Shown piece after piece: positions 37,501 to 44,992 of a stretch of DNA of 64,000 bases. The notes under the pieces were generated by a model. That model made no database searches and was not told the origin of the DNA. It saw nothing but the letters and a program-made list of their open reading frames with translations. The stretch is from Fistularia commersonii. Its lineage: Eukaryota; Chordata; Actinopteri; Syngnathiformes; Fistulariidae. How positions within the stretch are numbered: the first letter of the stretch is position 1; the number at the start of each line of letters is the position of its first letter. The stretch spans positions 14,240,501 to 14,304,500 of the forward strand of contig JBBMNZ010000015.1 in assembly GCA_037954325.1 (NCBI GenBank), written 5' to 3'. A program made the position numbers and the translations under genes.

Positions 37501-40500
37501 ATACAAAAGACAGCATTAATGACATTGAAATCCTGAAATAATAAATAAATAATAGAAAGATATTACACAGAAATAACTTGAAAACAGACAGTTTGTTTGC
37601 TGTGACTGCTGCAACGCCGTGTTATTTAGACAAATGCTTTGATAACACTGAGCGTAAAATATTTAAAATTAAATTGAGGACAAACTTCTCAACAAAGCAG
37701 ATCACCGTTTATTGTATTTAATTAGCATTTTAACAAAGTGAGGTCCCAATATAATACTGTTGTCATTTTTTCAGACACTGTGGACTCCCAGTAACGCCTG
37801 TGTGTATAGCAGTTTGATTTAGCGTTTGGTGTGCTCCGTGTTATTGTTCGTAGCTGAACTATATGAGGCAATAAATAGTTTTTAAAGATGAGCTTTAAGA
37901 AGAAAAAAGGGTTCACTTTGTCTAAATGTTGTATAACATTGATGAATCAGGTCAGCGGCAGCATCAGCAGCATTTACCCCGCGGACTTTGGCGACGTGGA
38001 GATCCAGGGAAGCATCCAGTTCGCCGTCAACTACATCCAGAAGATGGGAGAGTTTCACATCTTCGTGGTGATGTGCAGGGATCTGGCCGTGGCCGACGCC
38101 AAGAAAAGCCGCTCCGACCCGTAGGTTCTCGCATGATCGACGAACATCTGCAACATCTGTACTTTGTCACATATTTTTGCTAACAATCCCATTGATAATG
38201 AAGAATCTTATCTTATCTTATCTTATCTTATCTTATCTTATCTTATCTTATCTTATCTTATCTTATCTTATCTTATCTTATCTTATCTTATCTTATCTTA
38301 TGTTGACTCATCTCATCTCCTCTCACCTTATATTGGCTTACTTGTGTCTTATCTTATCTTATCTCATCTTATCTTATCTTATCTTATCTCTTGCTTTGTC
38401 TGATCTTGTATCGTCTTTTGTCTCATCTCATGTCATACTTTATCTTAACTCATCTCATCTCATCTTTTCTCACATGCTTTTGTCTTAGCTTACCTTACTT
38501 GTTGTATCTTATCTTATCTTATCTTATCTTATCTTATCTTATCTTATCTTATCTTATCTTATCTTATCTTCTTGTTTCACCTCTTGCTTTGTTTTATCTT
38601 GTATTGTCTTTTGTCTCATCTCATCTTTTCTCGCCTGCTTTTGTTTTAGCTTACCTTACTTGTCTTATCTTATCTTATCTGATCTTATCTTATCTTATCT
38701 TATCTCATCTCATCTTATCTGATCTTATCTTATCTTATCTCATCTCATCTCATCTCATCTCATCTCATCTCATCTCATCTCATCTCATCTCATCTCATCT
38801 CATCTCATCTCATCTCATCTCATCTCATCTCATCTTATCTCATCTCATCTTATCTTATCTTATCTTGTCGTGTCTTGTCTTGTCTTGTCCAGGTATGTAA
38901 AATGTTACCTTCTCCCCGACAAGACAAAGTTGGGAAAAAGGAAAACATCCATCAAAAAGAGGACTCTGAATCCAACCTACAACGAGATCCTGCGGGTGAG
39001 AATGACGTGGTAAACGTCTCAAATCACGGTTAGAACACCCTTTCCAAAGTTCTTATGTGTCGCTTCCACCAGTTTAAAATCAACATGGAAGTGATGAAAA
39101 CTCAGAGTCTCAACATCTCTGTGTGGCACAACGACACTTTCGGGAGGAACAGCTTCTTGGGCGAAGTGGACCTCGAGATGTCCGAGTGGGACTTCAGCAA
39201 CACTCAGATAAATGAGTATGCATTGAAGGCTCGGGTAAACACCTCACTTCAGCCCGTAGTCCTTTGGTACAAATCCAATCAGGCAGTTCTTGACCTGAAC
39301 TCGATTCTTCAGGTGTCGGGGACGACTCCATCACCCGCACCTCCATGTTTGACGGACAGCAGGGGACAGATGAGGGTCGCTCTGAGATTTCTACCGCAAA
39401 CCTCTCACAGTGAGCCTCTTGTTTTCTGTCCAACTGAGACCAATATGCTTTGGAAAGGCCGGGGTTCGTGTCAGTGCCTGGTCTGACTTTGTCCGCAGGT
39501 AAGAGACACACAGGGATGGAGACCGGTGAGGTGCAGATTTGGGTCAAAGACTGTAAGAACCTTCCACCTGTGAGAGGAGTAGTTATCGACCCCTTTGTGA
39601 AATGGTAGGATTTCTCTCACTTTCTTTGGAGATGCAAATAGGCTTTTCCCCCTCAGGGGTCGCCAAAGTGAATCAAACTTCCCCATCTAACCCCATCCTC
39701 TTTATCCTCCTCTCTCACGCCAACTAACTTCATATCATCTCTCGCAAAGTCCATAAATCGTCTTGCAAATAGTGCAAATCTAATTTCACGAATCATTTGT
39801 AATGTGGTGAGACGTCTACACAACGTTCTGATTGACGACTCGCCTCAAACAGAGGCAAGGAAAAACAATTCAGTCGGTGAAATTAGAATTGGAAATTCCA
39901 ATATGGAGTATCAAACAGGGTAAGAGTGATTGAATCAAAGATAATTTAGCTTTTGGATCTTTGGACGTTCTAATATCTTTGAAAAGACTGATTTCGCCGC
40001 CTGCTTTGCAGCGCCGTGCTTCCCGACACAAGCCGAAGAAGCCGACAGAAGACCCGGGTGGTGAAAAGGACGGCCAACCCCATGTTCAACCACACCATGG
40101 TGTACGACGGCTTCCGGAGGGACGACCTGCAGGAGGCCTGCGTGGAGATCACGGTGTGGGATCATGACCGACTGCACAACCACTACATCGGCGGGCTCAG
40201 GCTCGGATTAGGAACAGGTGAGGCTCCGATGCTGTCGCTTTCGCTGAGTGAAAACGTCCAGGCCCCCGGTAGAATCAGTAACAACAGCTGTATCGAGGCT
40301 CAAATGATACTGCATGGATAAGACTCGGGATCAAACCAACTGGCCACACGGTGGCGTCAGAATCAGCTCTCTTGCCTCACAGCAGGAAGGTTCTGCTGAC
40401 CATCTGGGACGTTTCCAGGCAGAATTCTCTCGGTCTCCTTGTACCTGGGATAGTTCTGCCTTATGTTCGCCGGCTTACCAAAAAAAGAAAAAAACAGTAG

Positions 40501-42244
40501 GTTATTTTAAGACTACAAGTCAGTTGTAGGTGTGAATGTGAGTAAACTCCGGCATGTCCATTTATTGAAAATCATTTTCACCGAGAGCCACATAGCATAA
40601 TGGTTGCTCTCAAAGGGCCACATGTAACGGTAACTAAATGCAATATAAAATAAATGTAACTACTTCTTAATGTTAAATAACTCTGAGTTTATTGCTCATT
40701 CAAATCCAAACTGTTACATACGCATTCCCGTCTTTCTTGAGGCACCTGTCCATCTGCATAAACTTTTCTCTTCCTGGACATTTAGGGATGTTTGTGTTTC
40801 TCAATTCGATTTGTTGAAAATTCTAATGGCGGGATGCCGTCACTTCGCAGGTAACATGATCGGCATGAATTGTGGGAAATGTAGTTTATGGTCAATGCAC
40901 GCGTTTGACCTATTTTTTTTAAGATGATCAGGCTTTTTGAGAGATCCTCGTTGGCCACATAAAATGATGTCGCGGACCACATTTGGCCCGTCAGCCTTGA
41001 GTTTGACACATGAATGAAGCCTTTTGGCAACAGGCAGGAATGCCTACAGGCAGGTGGGCACAGTGGAAAGAATAAGAATCAGAATAAACTTTATTTATTC
41101 TCCAGGGACAATTTGCGGGGGCACCGGCCTCACAGTCGATCCTGACAGGAGACCTTTCTGTGTGGAGTTTGCATGTTCTCCCAGTGTCTGCGTGGGCTTT
41201 CTTGGGTTTCCTCCCGCAGTCCAACATGCAGCAGGTTAATTGGAAAAATAAGAAAATTGCTCAAATGTGAGACTGATAGAGTGAATAGTTGCCTGTCTGT
41301 ATATCTGGCCCTGCGATTGGCTGGCCTCTCGCCCAATGGCAGCTGGGATAAGAACCAGCGTCCCCTGTGATCCTGAATAGGATAAGCGGTAGATAATGAC
41401 TGGCTGGATGGATGATTGACAGTTGGTCAACCATCTCTTCTCACCTGGATTGACCCCTAATTTTAAAATAACTGTTCAAAATGAAATCTGAGTTATTTTC
41501 TCTCAAATTGACATTTATCTATCAAAACCTGATGTTAGTTTAAATTAAAAACATAAATTCTTAATAATTTCTTTGGTTTATTTTATTATCCTGGGACGCC
41601 TCAGGCTAATTTGACTATTTGAAGGGCAGCACAGGTGATGTGATGCAAATTTCTCTTGTGCTTTATAATGAAATGTTTTCATTTTTTTTTCTGGTTGTTG
41701 TCCAAGACATTTCTTATTTATTGATATTTTGTATAAACAGCTAGTACCCCCTCTACCCCCTCCCCTGAACGGGGATGTTATTCAATATTACATAAAGATG
41801 TAAGATCATTCGCTAAAAGGACTGGCTCGTACATTTAATGAAACAACTGTGACTTAACAATATCTGGAGGTTGAAATAAAAGTCCAGATAATAGTTATTA
41901 TCCTTCAGGTTTGTTACCTCTGTTATCGATGGTCCGTTGAATTTTTATTAACTCAAAATACAGTAATTCGTACTTGTATGCATAAGCATGGTTAGTGTCT
42001 ATGCTTTTTGATATCAGGAGCAAATCGGGCTCTTTCAAAATCTAAATTTCAAATTTGGCTGCTCCCTTCTTCAGTGAGGTGTGCTTCCTTTGCAGGGAAG
42101 AGTTACGGCGTAGAGGTGCTCTGGATGGACTCGACGAAGGATGAAGCAAATTTATGGCAGAAGATGTTGCAGTCAGGGGGTGAATGGGTTGAGGGTGCTT
42201 TACCTCTGAGAATGCTAGAGATGGCAAAAAGCATGTCAAAGTGA
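25475..42244 (+). CDS. sytl2: sytl2, synaptotagmin-like protein 2 (Slp2), complete, exons joined
   Basis: A Rab27 effector that tethers secretory vesicles and melanosomes to phosphatidylserine- and PI(4,5)P2-rich plasma membrane. Eighteen exons give exactly 1457 codons with stop, all phases agreeing: 25475-25575, 25664-25818, 27662-27785, 29014-29071, 29171-29279, 30734-31285, 31962-33905, 35603-35707, 35826-35882, 35970-36037, 36132-36236, 37951-38120, 38893-38995, 39073-39234, 39313-39409, 39499-39604, 40012-40217 and 42096-42244. Residues 1-85 form the Slp homology domain (MIDLSFLTEEEQ; W53-F-Y-E of SHD2, no zinc finger, as in Slp2). Residues 86-1126 are a disordered linker with KQVRF (284-288), a PP1-docking motif. 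C2A is about 1138-1255 and C2B about 1308-1440. The C-terminus LPLRMLEMAKSMSK matches the family. The start lies in a good Kozak context (CGCCATGA). Small exons 3-5 are the least certain. Confidence 0.95.
25664..25818 (+). CDS. sytl2: sytl2 exon 2, SHD2
   Basis: Acceptor GTCTCAG ends at 25663 and donor GTGAGG starts at 25819. It carries LTGEWFYETKQRRHRERIHG then SDLIRASM, the (S/T)GxWFxE signature that contacts Rab27. There is no zinc-finger insert between the SHD helices, as expected for Slp1/Slp2. Ends in phase 1. Confidence 0.95.
26203..26494. mobile_element. TIR MITE, copy 2 (in sytl2 intron 2)
   Basis: Starts TACAGGACCGTCTCAGAAAA and ends TTCTGAGACAGCCATGTA. Same inverted-repeat body as the 19525 copy, in the same orientation. 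A short CA/TA repeat lies at its left edge. Confidence 0.8.
26540..27232. mobile_element. hAT-type element with CAGTGGTGGGCC ends
   Basis: The left end CAGTGGTGGGCCGT and right end ACGGCCCACCACTT are inverted repeats. Flanking octamers GTATATGC and GTACAACC agree at 5 of 8 positions, fitting an old 8-bp hAT target duplication. A 90-codon open frame inside (26886-27158, + strand, with a charged stretch SEQVRREARLHNEKVKKNRE) may be a transposase fragment; I cannot assign it to a domain. Confidence 0.65.
27662..27785 (+). CDS. sytl2: sytl2 exon 3
   Basis: Acceptor GTGTTGCAG ends at 27661. The donor chosen is ACAG|GTGGGC at 27786, because it alone (phase 2) keeps exon 4 open. The stronger-looking CAG|GTGTGC at 27772 would put a TAA just inside exon 4. 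It encodes VELTKIFPEEPSFVCSDN then KEVFVPAVLSGLLRE. Poorly conserved linker, supported by frame only. Confidence 0.72.
27865..27899. repeat. short heptamer tandem repeat CCATTAG
   Basis: Four perfect CCATTAG units and one CCACTAG, 80 bases after the sytl2 exon 3 donor. Confidence 0.9.
29014..29071 (+). CDS. sytl2: sytl2 exon 4
   Basis: Acceptor TTTCATCAG ends at 29013 and donor GTACCA starts at 29072. It encodes RCSYKTPQEPHKACLQSPTK across the upstream junction. Phase 2 in, phase 0 out. Linker sequence with no domain. Confidence 0.7.
29171..29279 (+). CDS. sytl2: sytl2 exon 5
   Basis: Acceptor TGTTGAAG ends at 29170 and donor GTTGGT (weak, but GT) is at 29280. It encodes QRKNPFNSDCSAWLPAGEKD and GQAQDGAEDERQKQIN. 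The RKNPFN block is of a type found after the SHD in Slp proteins. Phase 0 in, phase 1 out, which the 552-bp exon 6 requires. Confidence 0.7.
30063..30268 (+). mobile_element. tRNA-type SINE fragment
   Basis: Contains GTTCTCCCCGTGGCTGGATG, then CCGGGTTCCTCCCGCAGTCC and CTCTAAATTGCCCAGATGTG, the body shared with the copies at 34185, 41041 and 52012. Confidence 0.7.
30734..31285 (+). CDS. sytl2: sytl2 exon 6, linker with PP1-docking motif
   Basis: Acceptor TTCTTCCAG ends at 30733 and donor GTAAGA starts at 31286. 552 nt, phase 1 to phase 1. It starts ELWSDAEKVFDAIISDAI and carries RGILKYLPTSADNLF and, at 31036-31050, KQVRF followed by SSGVALSRAEW. K-Q-V-R-F fits the RVxF consensus for protein phosphatase 1; mammalian SYTL2 is a listed PP1 regulatory subunit. 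A perfect donor-like CAGGTGAGG lies inside the motif (31039-31047). Confidence 0.93.
31962..33905 (+). CDS. sytl2: sytl2 exon 7, long disordered linker
   Basis: 1944 nt, phase 1 to phase 1. Acceptor CTTGGCAG ends at 31961 and donor GTGAGC starts at 33906; reading past the donor meets a stop at once (SSGSEL*). Ser/Thr/Pro/Glu-rich with many SP sites, for example SPSPERSPQR, LPRESLSPKKSRLEGSPLKT and GKPTPAPRQRKSP. The ARSFIPQDFQHYLGPNEKAY block near the end looks like a conserved Slp2 linker segment. Mammalian SYTL2 also has one very long linker exon that is alternatively used. Confidence 0.93.
34185..34455 (+). mobile_element. tRNA-derived SINE, near full length (sytl2 intron 7)
   Basis: Starts GGCAAGGTGGCGTAGTGGTT with an A-box-like TGGCGTAGTGG. 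It continues through TTTCCTCCCACAGTCC and GGCGACCCTAAATTGTCAAG to a TGAATGAAT tail. The B box is degenerate. Confidence 0.78.
34600..34665 (+). mobile_element. truncated SINE fragment
   Basis: GAAGCCTCACACCAGTGAGT to TTCCTCCCACAGTCCGACAT, the middle segment of the same SINE family as the 34185 copy. Confidence 0.5.
34727..35484 (+). repeat. AAGTCTCCTTCC-type minisatellite with 192-bp higher-order period
   Basis: About 750 bp of 6- and 12-bp variants of AAGTCT/CCTTCC. The marker AGTATCTGTCTTAAGTCTCC recurs at 35021, 35213 and 35405, exactly 192 bp (16 x 12) apart, with a diverged copy (AGTATCCGTC) at 34852. In one + frame it reads SKSPSKS-like for long stretches, but stops break it. It lies inside sytl2 intron 7. 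Confidence 0.88.
35603..35707 (+). CDS. sytl2: sytl2 exon 8, SKSLDNLTSST
   Basis: Acceptor GTGTGGCAG ends at 35602 and donor GTAAGA starts at 35708. 35 codons, phase 1 to phase 1: HHDDKSGKVMSALKRLSL then KSVSSSKSLDNLTSST. KSLDNLTS is a conserved Slp2 motif. Confidence 0.9.
35826..35882 (+). CDS. sytl2: sytl2 exon 9
   Basis: Acceptor TGTGACAG ends at 35825 and donor GTAGGA starts at 35883. 19 codons, phase 1 to phase 1: REKRSNSNSTEEISGRVQE. Its symmetric phase allows optional use. Confidence 0.85.
35970..36037 (+). CDS. sytl2: sytl2 exon 10
   Basis: Acceptor CTCCGTAAG ends at 35969 after a CTTTCTCCTCTTTC tract, and donor GTCCAT is at 36038. It encodes AASIPTSKEMTASVSV then PALQLDE. This exon is needed: joining exon 9 directly to 36132 gives a stop, whereas this exon turns phase 1 into phase 0. 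Confidence 0.8.
36132..36236 (+). CDS. sytl2: sytl2 exon 11, MDSDSTF...SSGMASMSS
   Basis: Acceptor CTCATCAG ends at 36131 and donor GTGAGT starts at 36237. 35 codons in phase 0: MDSDSTFESSLGWRRNTG then SSTSNISLSSGMASMSS, nearly identical to mammalian SYTL2. The initial ATG could start a short, C2-only isoform. A hAT insertion begins 30 bases after the donor. Confidence 0.94.
36267..36798. mobile_element. hAT-type element with 8-bp target duplication (sytl2 intron 11)
   Basis: Flanked by GTACACAT (36259-36266) and GTATAGAT (36799-36806), 6 of 8 identical. Starts CAGCGGTCGGGA and ends GGTTCCTGACCCCTG. The interior is about 530 bp and closely related to the 49043 copy, with a short deletion near the left end. 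No transposase frame, so non-autonomous. Confidence 0.82.
37013..37302. mobile_element. TIR MITE, copy 3 (sytl2 intron 11)
   Basis: TACAGGACTGTC at the left and GACAGTCCTGTA at the right, the cleanest terminal inverted repeat of the three copies. Flanked by TA/CATA-rich sequence, consistent with TA target choice. Confidence 0.83.
37951..38120 (+). CDS. sytl2: sytl2 exon 12, start of C2A
   Basis: Acceptor GATGAATCAG ends at 37950 and donor GTAGGT starts at 38121. It encodes VSGSISSIYPADFGDVE, GSIQFAVNYIQKMGEFHI and VMCRDLAVADAKKSRSDP. This gives C2A strands 1-2 and loop 1. Phase 0 in, phase 2 out. Confidence 0.95.
38206..38890 (+). repeat. TCTTA / TCTCA pentanucleotide array
   Basis: Pure (TCTTA)n from 38206 to about 38300, then degenerate TCTTA/TCTCA/TCTTG blocks to 38890, including a near-pure (CATCT)n run at 38740-38835. 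It fills almost the whole 772-bp intron, and its last units form the pyrimidine tract of the exon 13 acceptor. Confidence 0.95.
38893..38995 (+). CDS. sytl2: sytl2 exon 13, C2A
   Basis: Acceptor CTTGTCTTGTCCAG ends at 38892 and donor GTGAGA starts at 38996. It encodes YVKCYLLPDKTKLGKRKTSI then KKRTLNPTYNEILR, the polybasic C2A strand involved in acidic phospholipid binding. Phase 2 in, phase 0 out. Confidence 0.95.
39073..39234 (+). CDS. sytl2: sytl2 exon 14, end of C2A
   Basis: Acceptor TTCCACCAG ends at 39072 and donor GTAAAC starts at 39235. 54 codons in phase 0: FKINMEVMKTQSLNISVW, then HNDTFGRNSFLGEVDLEM. Loop 3 has only one of the three Asp residues seen in synaptotagmin-1, fitting Ca2+-independent membrane binding as known for Slp2 C2A. 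Confidence 0.95.
39313..39409 (+). CDS. sytl2: sytl2 exon 15, C2A-C2B linker
   Basis: Acceptor TTCTTCAG ends at 39312 and donor GTGAGC starts at 39410. It encodes VSGTTPSPAPPCLTDSRG and QMRVALRFLPQTSH. QMRVALRFLPQ is the conserved stretch just before C2B. Phase 0 in, phase 1 out. Confidence 0.9.
39499..39604 (+). CDS. sytl2: sytl2 exon 16, start of C2B
   Basis: Acceptor TTTGTCCGCAG ends at 39498 and donor GTAGGA starts at 39605. It encodes SKRHTGMETGEVQIWVKDC then KNLPPVRGVVIDPFVK. This gives C2B strands 1-2 and loop 1. Phase 1 in, phase 2 out. Confidence 0.94.
39641..39760 (-). mobile_element. LINE 3'-tail fragment (sytl2 intron 16)
   Basis: Read in reverse this carries a ...GGCGACCCCTGAGGG-type terminus and the CATCTAACCC / CCAACTAACTTCATA block common in fish LINE tails. 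The + strand copy at 55838-56141 ends in the same GGCGACCCCTGAAGGG. Confidence 0.65.
40012..40217 (+). CDS. sytl2: sytl2 exon 17, C2B core
   Basis: Acceptor CTTTGCAG ends at 40011 and donor GTGAGG starts at 40218. It encodes AVLPDTSRRSRQKTRVVKRT, ANPMFNHTMVYDGFRRDD and ACVEITVWDHDRLHNHYIGG. Contains the C2B polybasic strand and a loop 3 with two Asp residues. Phase 2 in, phase 1 out. Confidence 0.96.
40535..41012. mobile_element. hAT-type remnant (sytl2 intron 17)
   Basis: The right end GCCTTGAGTTTGACACATG and left-end TGAGTAAACTCCGGC are imperfect inverted repeats. The interior phrases GAGAGCCACATAGCATAATG, GGGCCACATGTAAC and CGGACCACATTTGGCCCGTC are typical of fish hAT elements with CAGGTGTCAAACTC ends. 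Non-coding. Confidence 0.6.
41041..41410 (+). mobile_element. SINE with internal insertion (sytl2 intron 17)
   Basis: CTGTGTGGAGTTTGCATGTT, then GGGTTTCCTCCCGCAGTCC, then GGCCCTGCGATTGGCTGGC, then GATAAGCGGTAGATAATGAC: the standard body and tail of the SINE family. After the head (GGTGGGCACAGTGG) a block with GAATCAGAATAAACTTTATT interrupts it and looks like a nested insertion. Confidence 0.75.
42096..42244 (+). CDS. sytl2: sytl2 exon 18, C-terminus
   Basis: Acceptor CTTTGCAG ends at 42095. It encodes GKSYGVEVLWMDSTKDEA and NLWQKMLQSGGEWVEGAL, then PLRMLEMAKSMSK and TGA. The W-M-D-S-T and LPLRM blocks match the Slp2 C-terminus. Confidence 0.96.
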
Positions 42245-42507
42245 AACTTAATAACAAAGGTATCGATAAACAGATGGAAATAATGCATGTGAAGCAATGG
42301 ATTTGTGTCTTTTAAAGTTACAAACACTACAGTTTGTATCTGGGCACAGTGATAAATTTATGTCCTCAAAAAAAGAATTGTTATTCAAAAAATAACAATG
42401 CAAAATAAGATCTTTGTTAAATAATTGTATATATCTGATCTGAGCACTTGAGTTTTTTGAAATCTTGTATTGTACAATGTGATTACTGCACTGAGCAATT
42501 CAGTCTC

Positions 42508-42513
42508 AATAAA
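42508..42513 (+). terminator. sytl2 poly(A) signal
   Basis: AATAAA in CAGTCTCAATAAATAATG, 264 bases after the stop codon; the first canonical signal after the gene. Confidence 0.75.
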
Positions 42514-42731
42514 TAATGATAATAATGATAATAGGTCTGCTGATTGTTTTTATAAAGACGGGCGAAGCATTCTCCATCTGGGTGTCGTCTGTTGTCACAT
42601 TTTGCAGACCTCTACTGCGACTGCGCGGATGTAAAATGCACTACGTCTATTGGCCGTCGGGAGGCGCTGTTGTGAATAAAATGACAACAGCAAATGAGGC
42701 AAATCATGCCTCGACACCACACAGCGTTGAC

Positions 42732-42783
42732 AGAAAAGAAAAGAAAAGAAAAGAAAAGAAAAGAAAAGAAAAGAAAAGAAAAG

Positions 42784-42814
<31 letters not shown>

Positions 42815-42830
42815 GAAAAGAAAAGAAAAG
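42732..42830. repeat. (AAAAG)n microsatellite
   Basis: About 20 near-perfect AAAAG units, 220 bases after the sytl2 poly(A) signal. Confidence 0.95.
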
Positions 42831-43743
42831 ACTCAAATTAATAGTTGGTAGCATTAAGTGTAATGTTTTATTATTAGTATTAGTAGTAGTAGTATTTTTA
42901 CTATTATTATTATTATTGTTGTTTTAAATTATTAATTCTGTCCACTATTGTTGCGGTTTTGTTTTTTTAGAGTCAAATATAATATTCAAAGACAGTTACG
43001 GAGGTCTGATCATATAATGCAGCAGCATTTCAATTCGCTCAAGCCACAATTTTTGTTATTGGTCATTGGCATGATGCGTAGGAAATTCTACTCTATGATT
43101 GGCTAGTACTACTGTCAGTCACTATGATATCCAGCTAACCAGCGTAAGCCTTTACGTTGCTAAGGTAAGTTAAACAGCTGTAACAAGCTGCCCGAATGCA
43201 TCCCGGAAATACAAAATCACTGCATCCAAGGTAGCAATTTCATTTGGGAAATTTTGATGACAATTCAATTTAAAGAAAATAACATCGAGGACCACCTCTA
43301 CGTTGGGAGAGAAAATAGGACACGGGAGGGAATTGCAGAATTCACCTTTATGTTCAACTCGTCGCAAAAATGTCTCGCTAATTTGCCTTATTTTGAAAGT
43401 CACAACCGGAAGTAGCATGGTCAAGTATAGTTAGCTTGTCTCGGGCATTAAAACTGCTGCTGATGCTGTCAGTACATATGGCTAACGCGACCGCACAACA
43501 CCTGCTGGGAAACAACAATGTGTCACTCTGAGGATTTACGCACACAGTGCTGGAAACCGGTGCAAGAAATCCCGGCGAGAAAATCATAGTCACCCATTCA
43601 CAGAATATGAAAACTGATGGAGGCTTTTGAGAGCCATGCTTTCTCTCCCACATTTGGCAGGCAGGTATATTTTCCTACAGTCAGGCGTCGCACCGGGGAA
43701 GCATCCTTTCTCTTGGCACCGCTGATGTAGCATGAATCCAGGC

Positions 43744-43745
43744 TA

Positions 43746-43783
<38 letters not shown>

Positions 43784-43962
43784 CATGCATGTTCATTTCC
43801 GTGCGATCAGGAACGTTGAGCAGCCACGGTTTGGATTTATTTTTATTTTTATGTAATGTCAGCGCCTGCCGTCTCACAGAGGGTGGGGGGCAAACATACA
43901 CACACACACACACACACATACACACACACACAAACATATACACACACACACACACACCCTGC
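43744..43962. repeat. clustered (CA)n microsatellites
   Basis: Two CA arrays (43744-43783 and 43898-43959), each broken by single AA or TA units, separated by about 115 bp of unique sequence. Confidence 0.9.
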
Positions 43963-44194
43963 ATAAGTCAGAAGCTGCAGGCGTAAACTCAAAAGGGACT
44001 TTCACTTGCTAGCCACGATCTGAAGAATCTCGGTGGAGTTTCTATTCATATTAATTTTTTTTTTCCGCAATAAGAAAACCGATTAATTTGGTGTTTGGGC
44101 TAAGCTTTGCCCCGCGTTGTGGCTCGCAGGCAGGAAACGGACGCTCCAGGTGTGGGCTATTAAACCGGATGAGCGGTAAGGAGCGGCTTTTTCT

Positions 44195-44973
44195 GAAAGA
44201 GAGAGAGGGAGAGAGAGAGAGAAAGAGGAGCTACCGGGGTTCTCCGCAGCACACCGGTCTTCTCTGACACCGATGCCGGCGCAGGGTGTGCACATCCAGG
44301 CCAGTCTGCAGACCTGACCGCTCCCCGGGGCACCGCGGGTCGTCCGAGCCGCTTCCGATCCACCCATCTCCGTGTGAATATGCAGACTTCCGCCGTGGGA
44401 CACCGGTGTCCACATGATCCTGCGTGTGTCCAGCGGTGCTCTGCAAGCCGGCCGTGTGTCTGACTGTGTGTGTCTGTGTGTGTGTGTGTGTGATAGACCG
44501 AGAGAGGGTGTCTGAATTTCATGACAAGGCACTTCTGCGGTTCTTCGCCGAGGGATGACATTTTAAAGTGGCCCCAGACAAGGGGAGCGAATTTGGGGGG
44601 GCTTTTGCACACAAGAACCCCCCAACCCTCTTTTTTTTCCACATGCACTTGAGAAGACAGGATTTGAGGAGACTTTGTTGGAGCTACATGCGGATTACTG
44701 CTCCAAGTGTCATCTGAGACCCTGCATTTTGCAACTACTCAAATCTAGTTGTTAAAATATTTGTTCTTTTTTTTTAACTCATTTAATTAGGCATACATCC
44801 CCAGCTTGGAAACTGCTCAGTGTCCCCCCTGGTGGTCCCAAGTTGTCTTCTCAGCGCTGTTGATGAAGAAGTACATCCTCTAAAGTGTCAGTTTACATGT
44901 GAGGAGGAACTTTGGTACCATGCACTGAAGACTGACCTGGAAGCCTTAGAGAGAGTCAAGTTTACCCTGAGTC
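44195..44973 (+). promoter_or_regulatory. dlg2 promoter-proximal region and 5' leader with uORFs
   Basis: GA-rich tract at 44196-44230, GT repeat at 44463-44492 and GC-rich sequence 44240-44460 precede the first coding exon. Upstream ATGs open short frames at 44643-44717 (24 codons), 44863-44883 (6 codons), 44897-44902 (ATG TGA) and 44920-44928 (ATG CAC TGA). If transcribed from here, translation of the MPVRKK start would be damped by these. The TSS is unknown. Confidence 0.45.
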
Positions 44974-44992
44974 ATGCCTGTCAGGAAAAAAG
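44974..44992 (+). CDS. dlg2: dlg2 coding exon 1, MPVRKK
   Basis: ATG in GAGTCATGCC; six codons plus one base, donor AG|GTGAGT at 44993. Short MPVRK start exons are characteristic of L27-bearing DLG isoforms. Confidence 0.82.

Larger units (their letters stand above)
42514..44092. other. sytl2-dlg2 intergenic region
   Basis: No gene seen. Holds the AAAAG microsatellite (42732-42830), ATT/TAG-type runs at 42865-42925 and CA repeats at 43744-43962. The dlg2 promoter and leader begin somewhere downstream of 44090. Confidence 0.6.

Noticed and set aside
38164..38900. Long ILSYLILSYL frames
   Set aside because: Translation of the TCTTA pentamer array in three frames, not a membrane protein.
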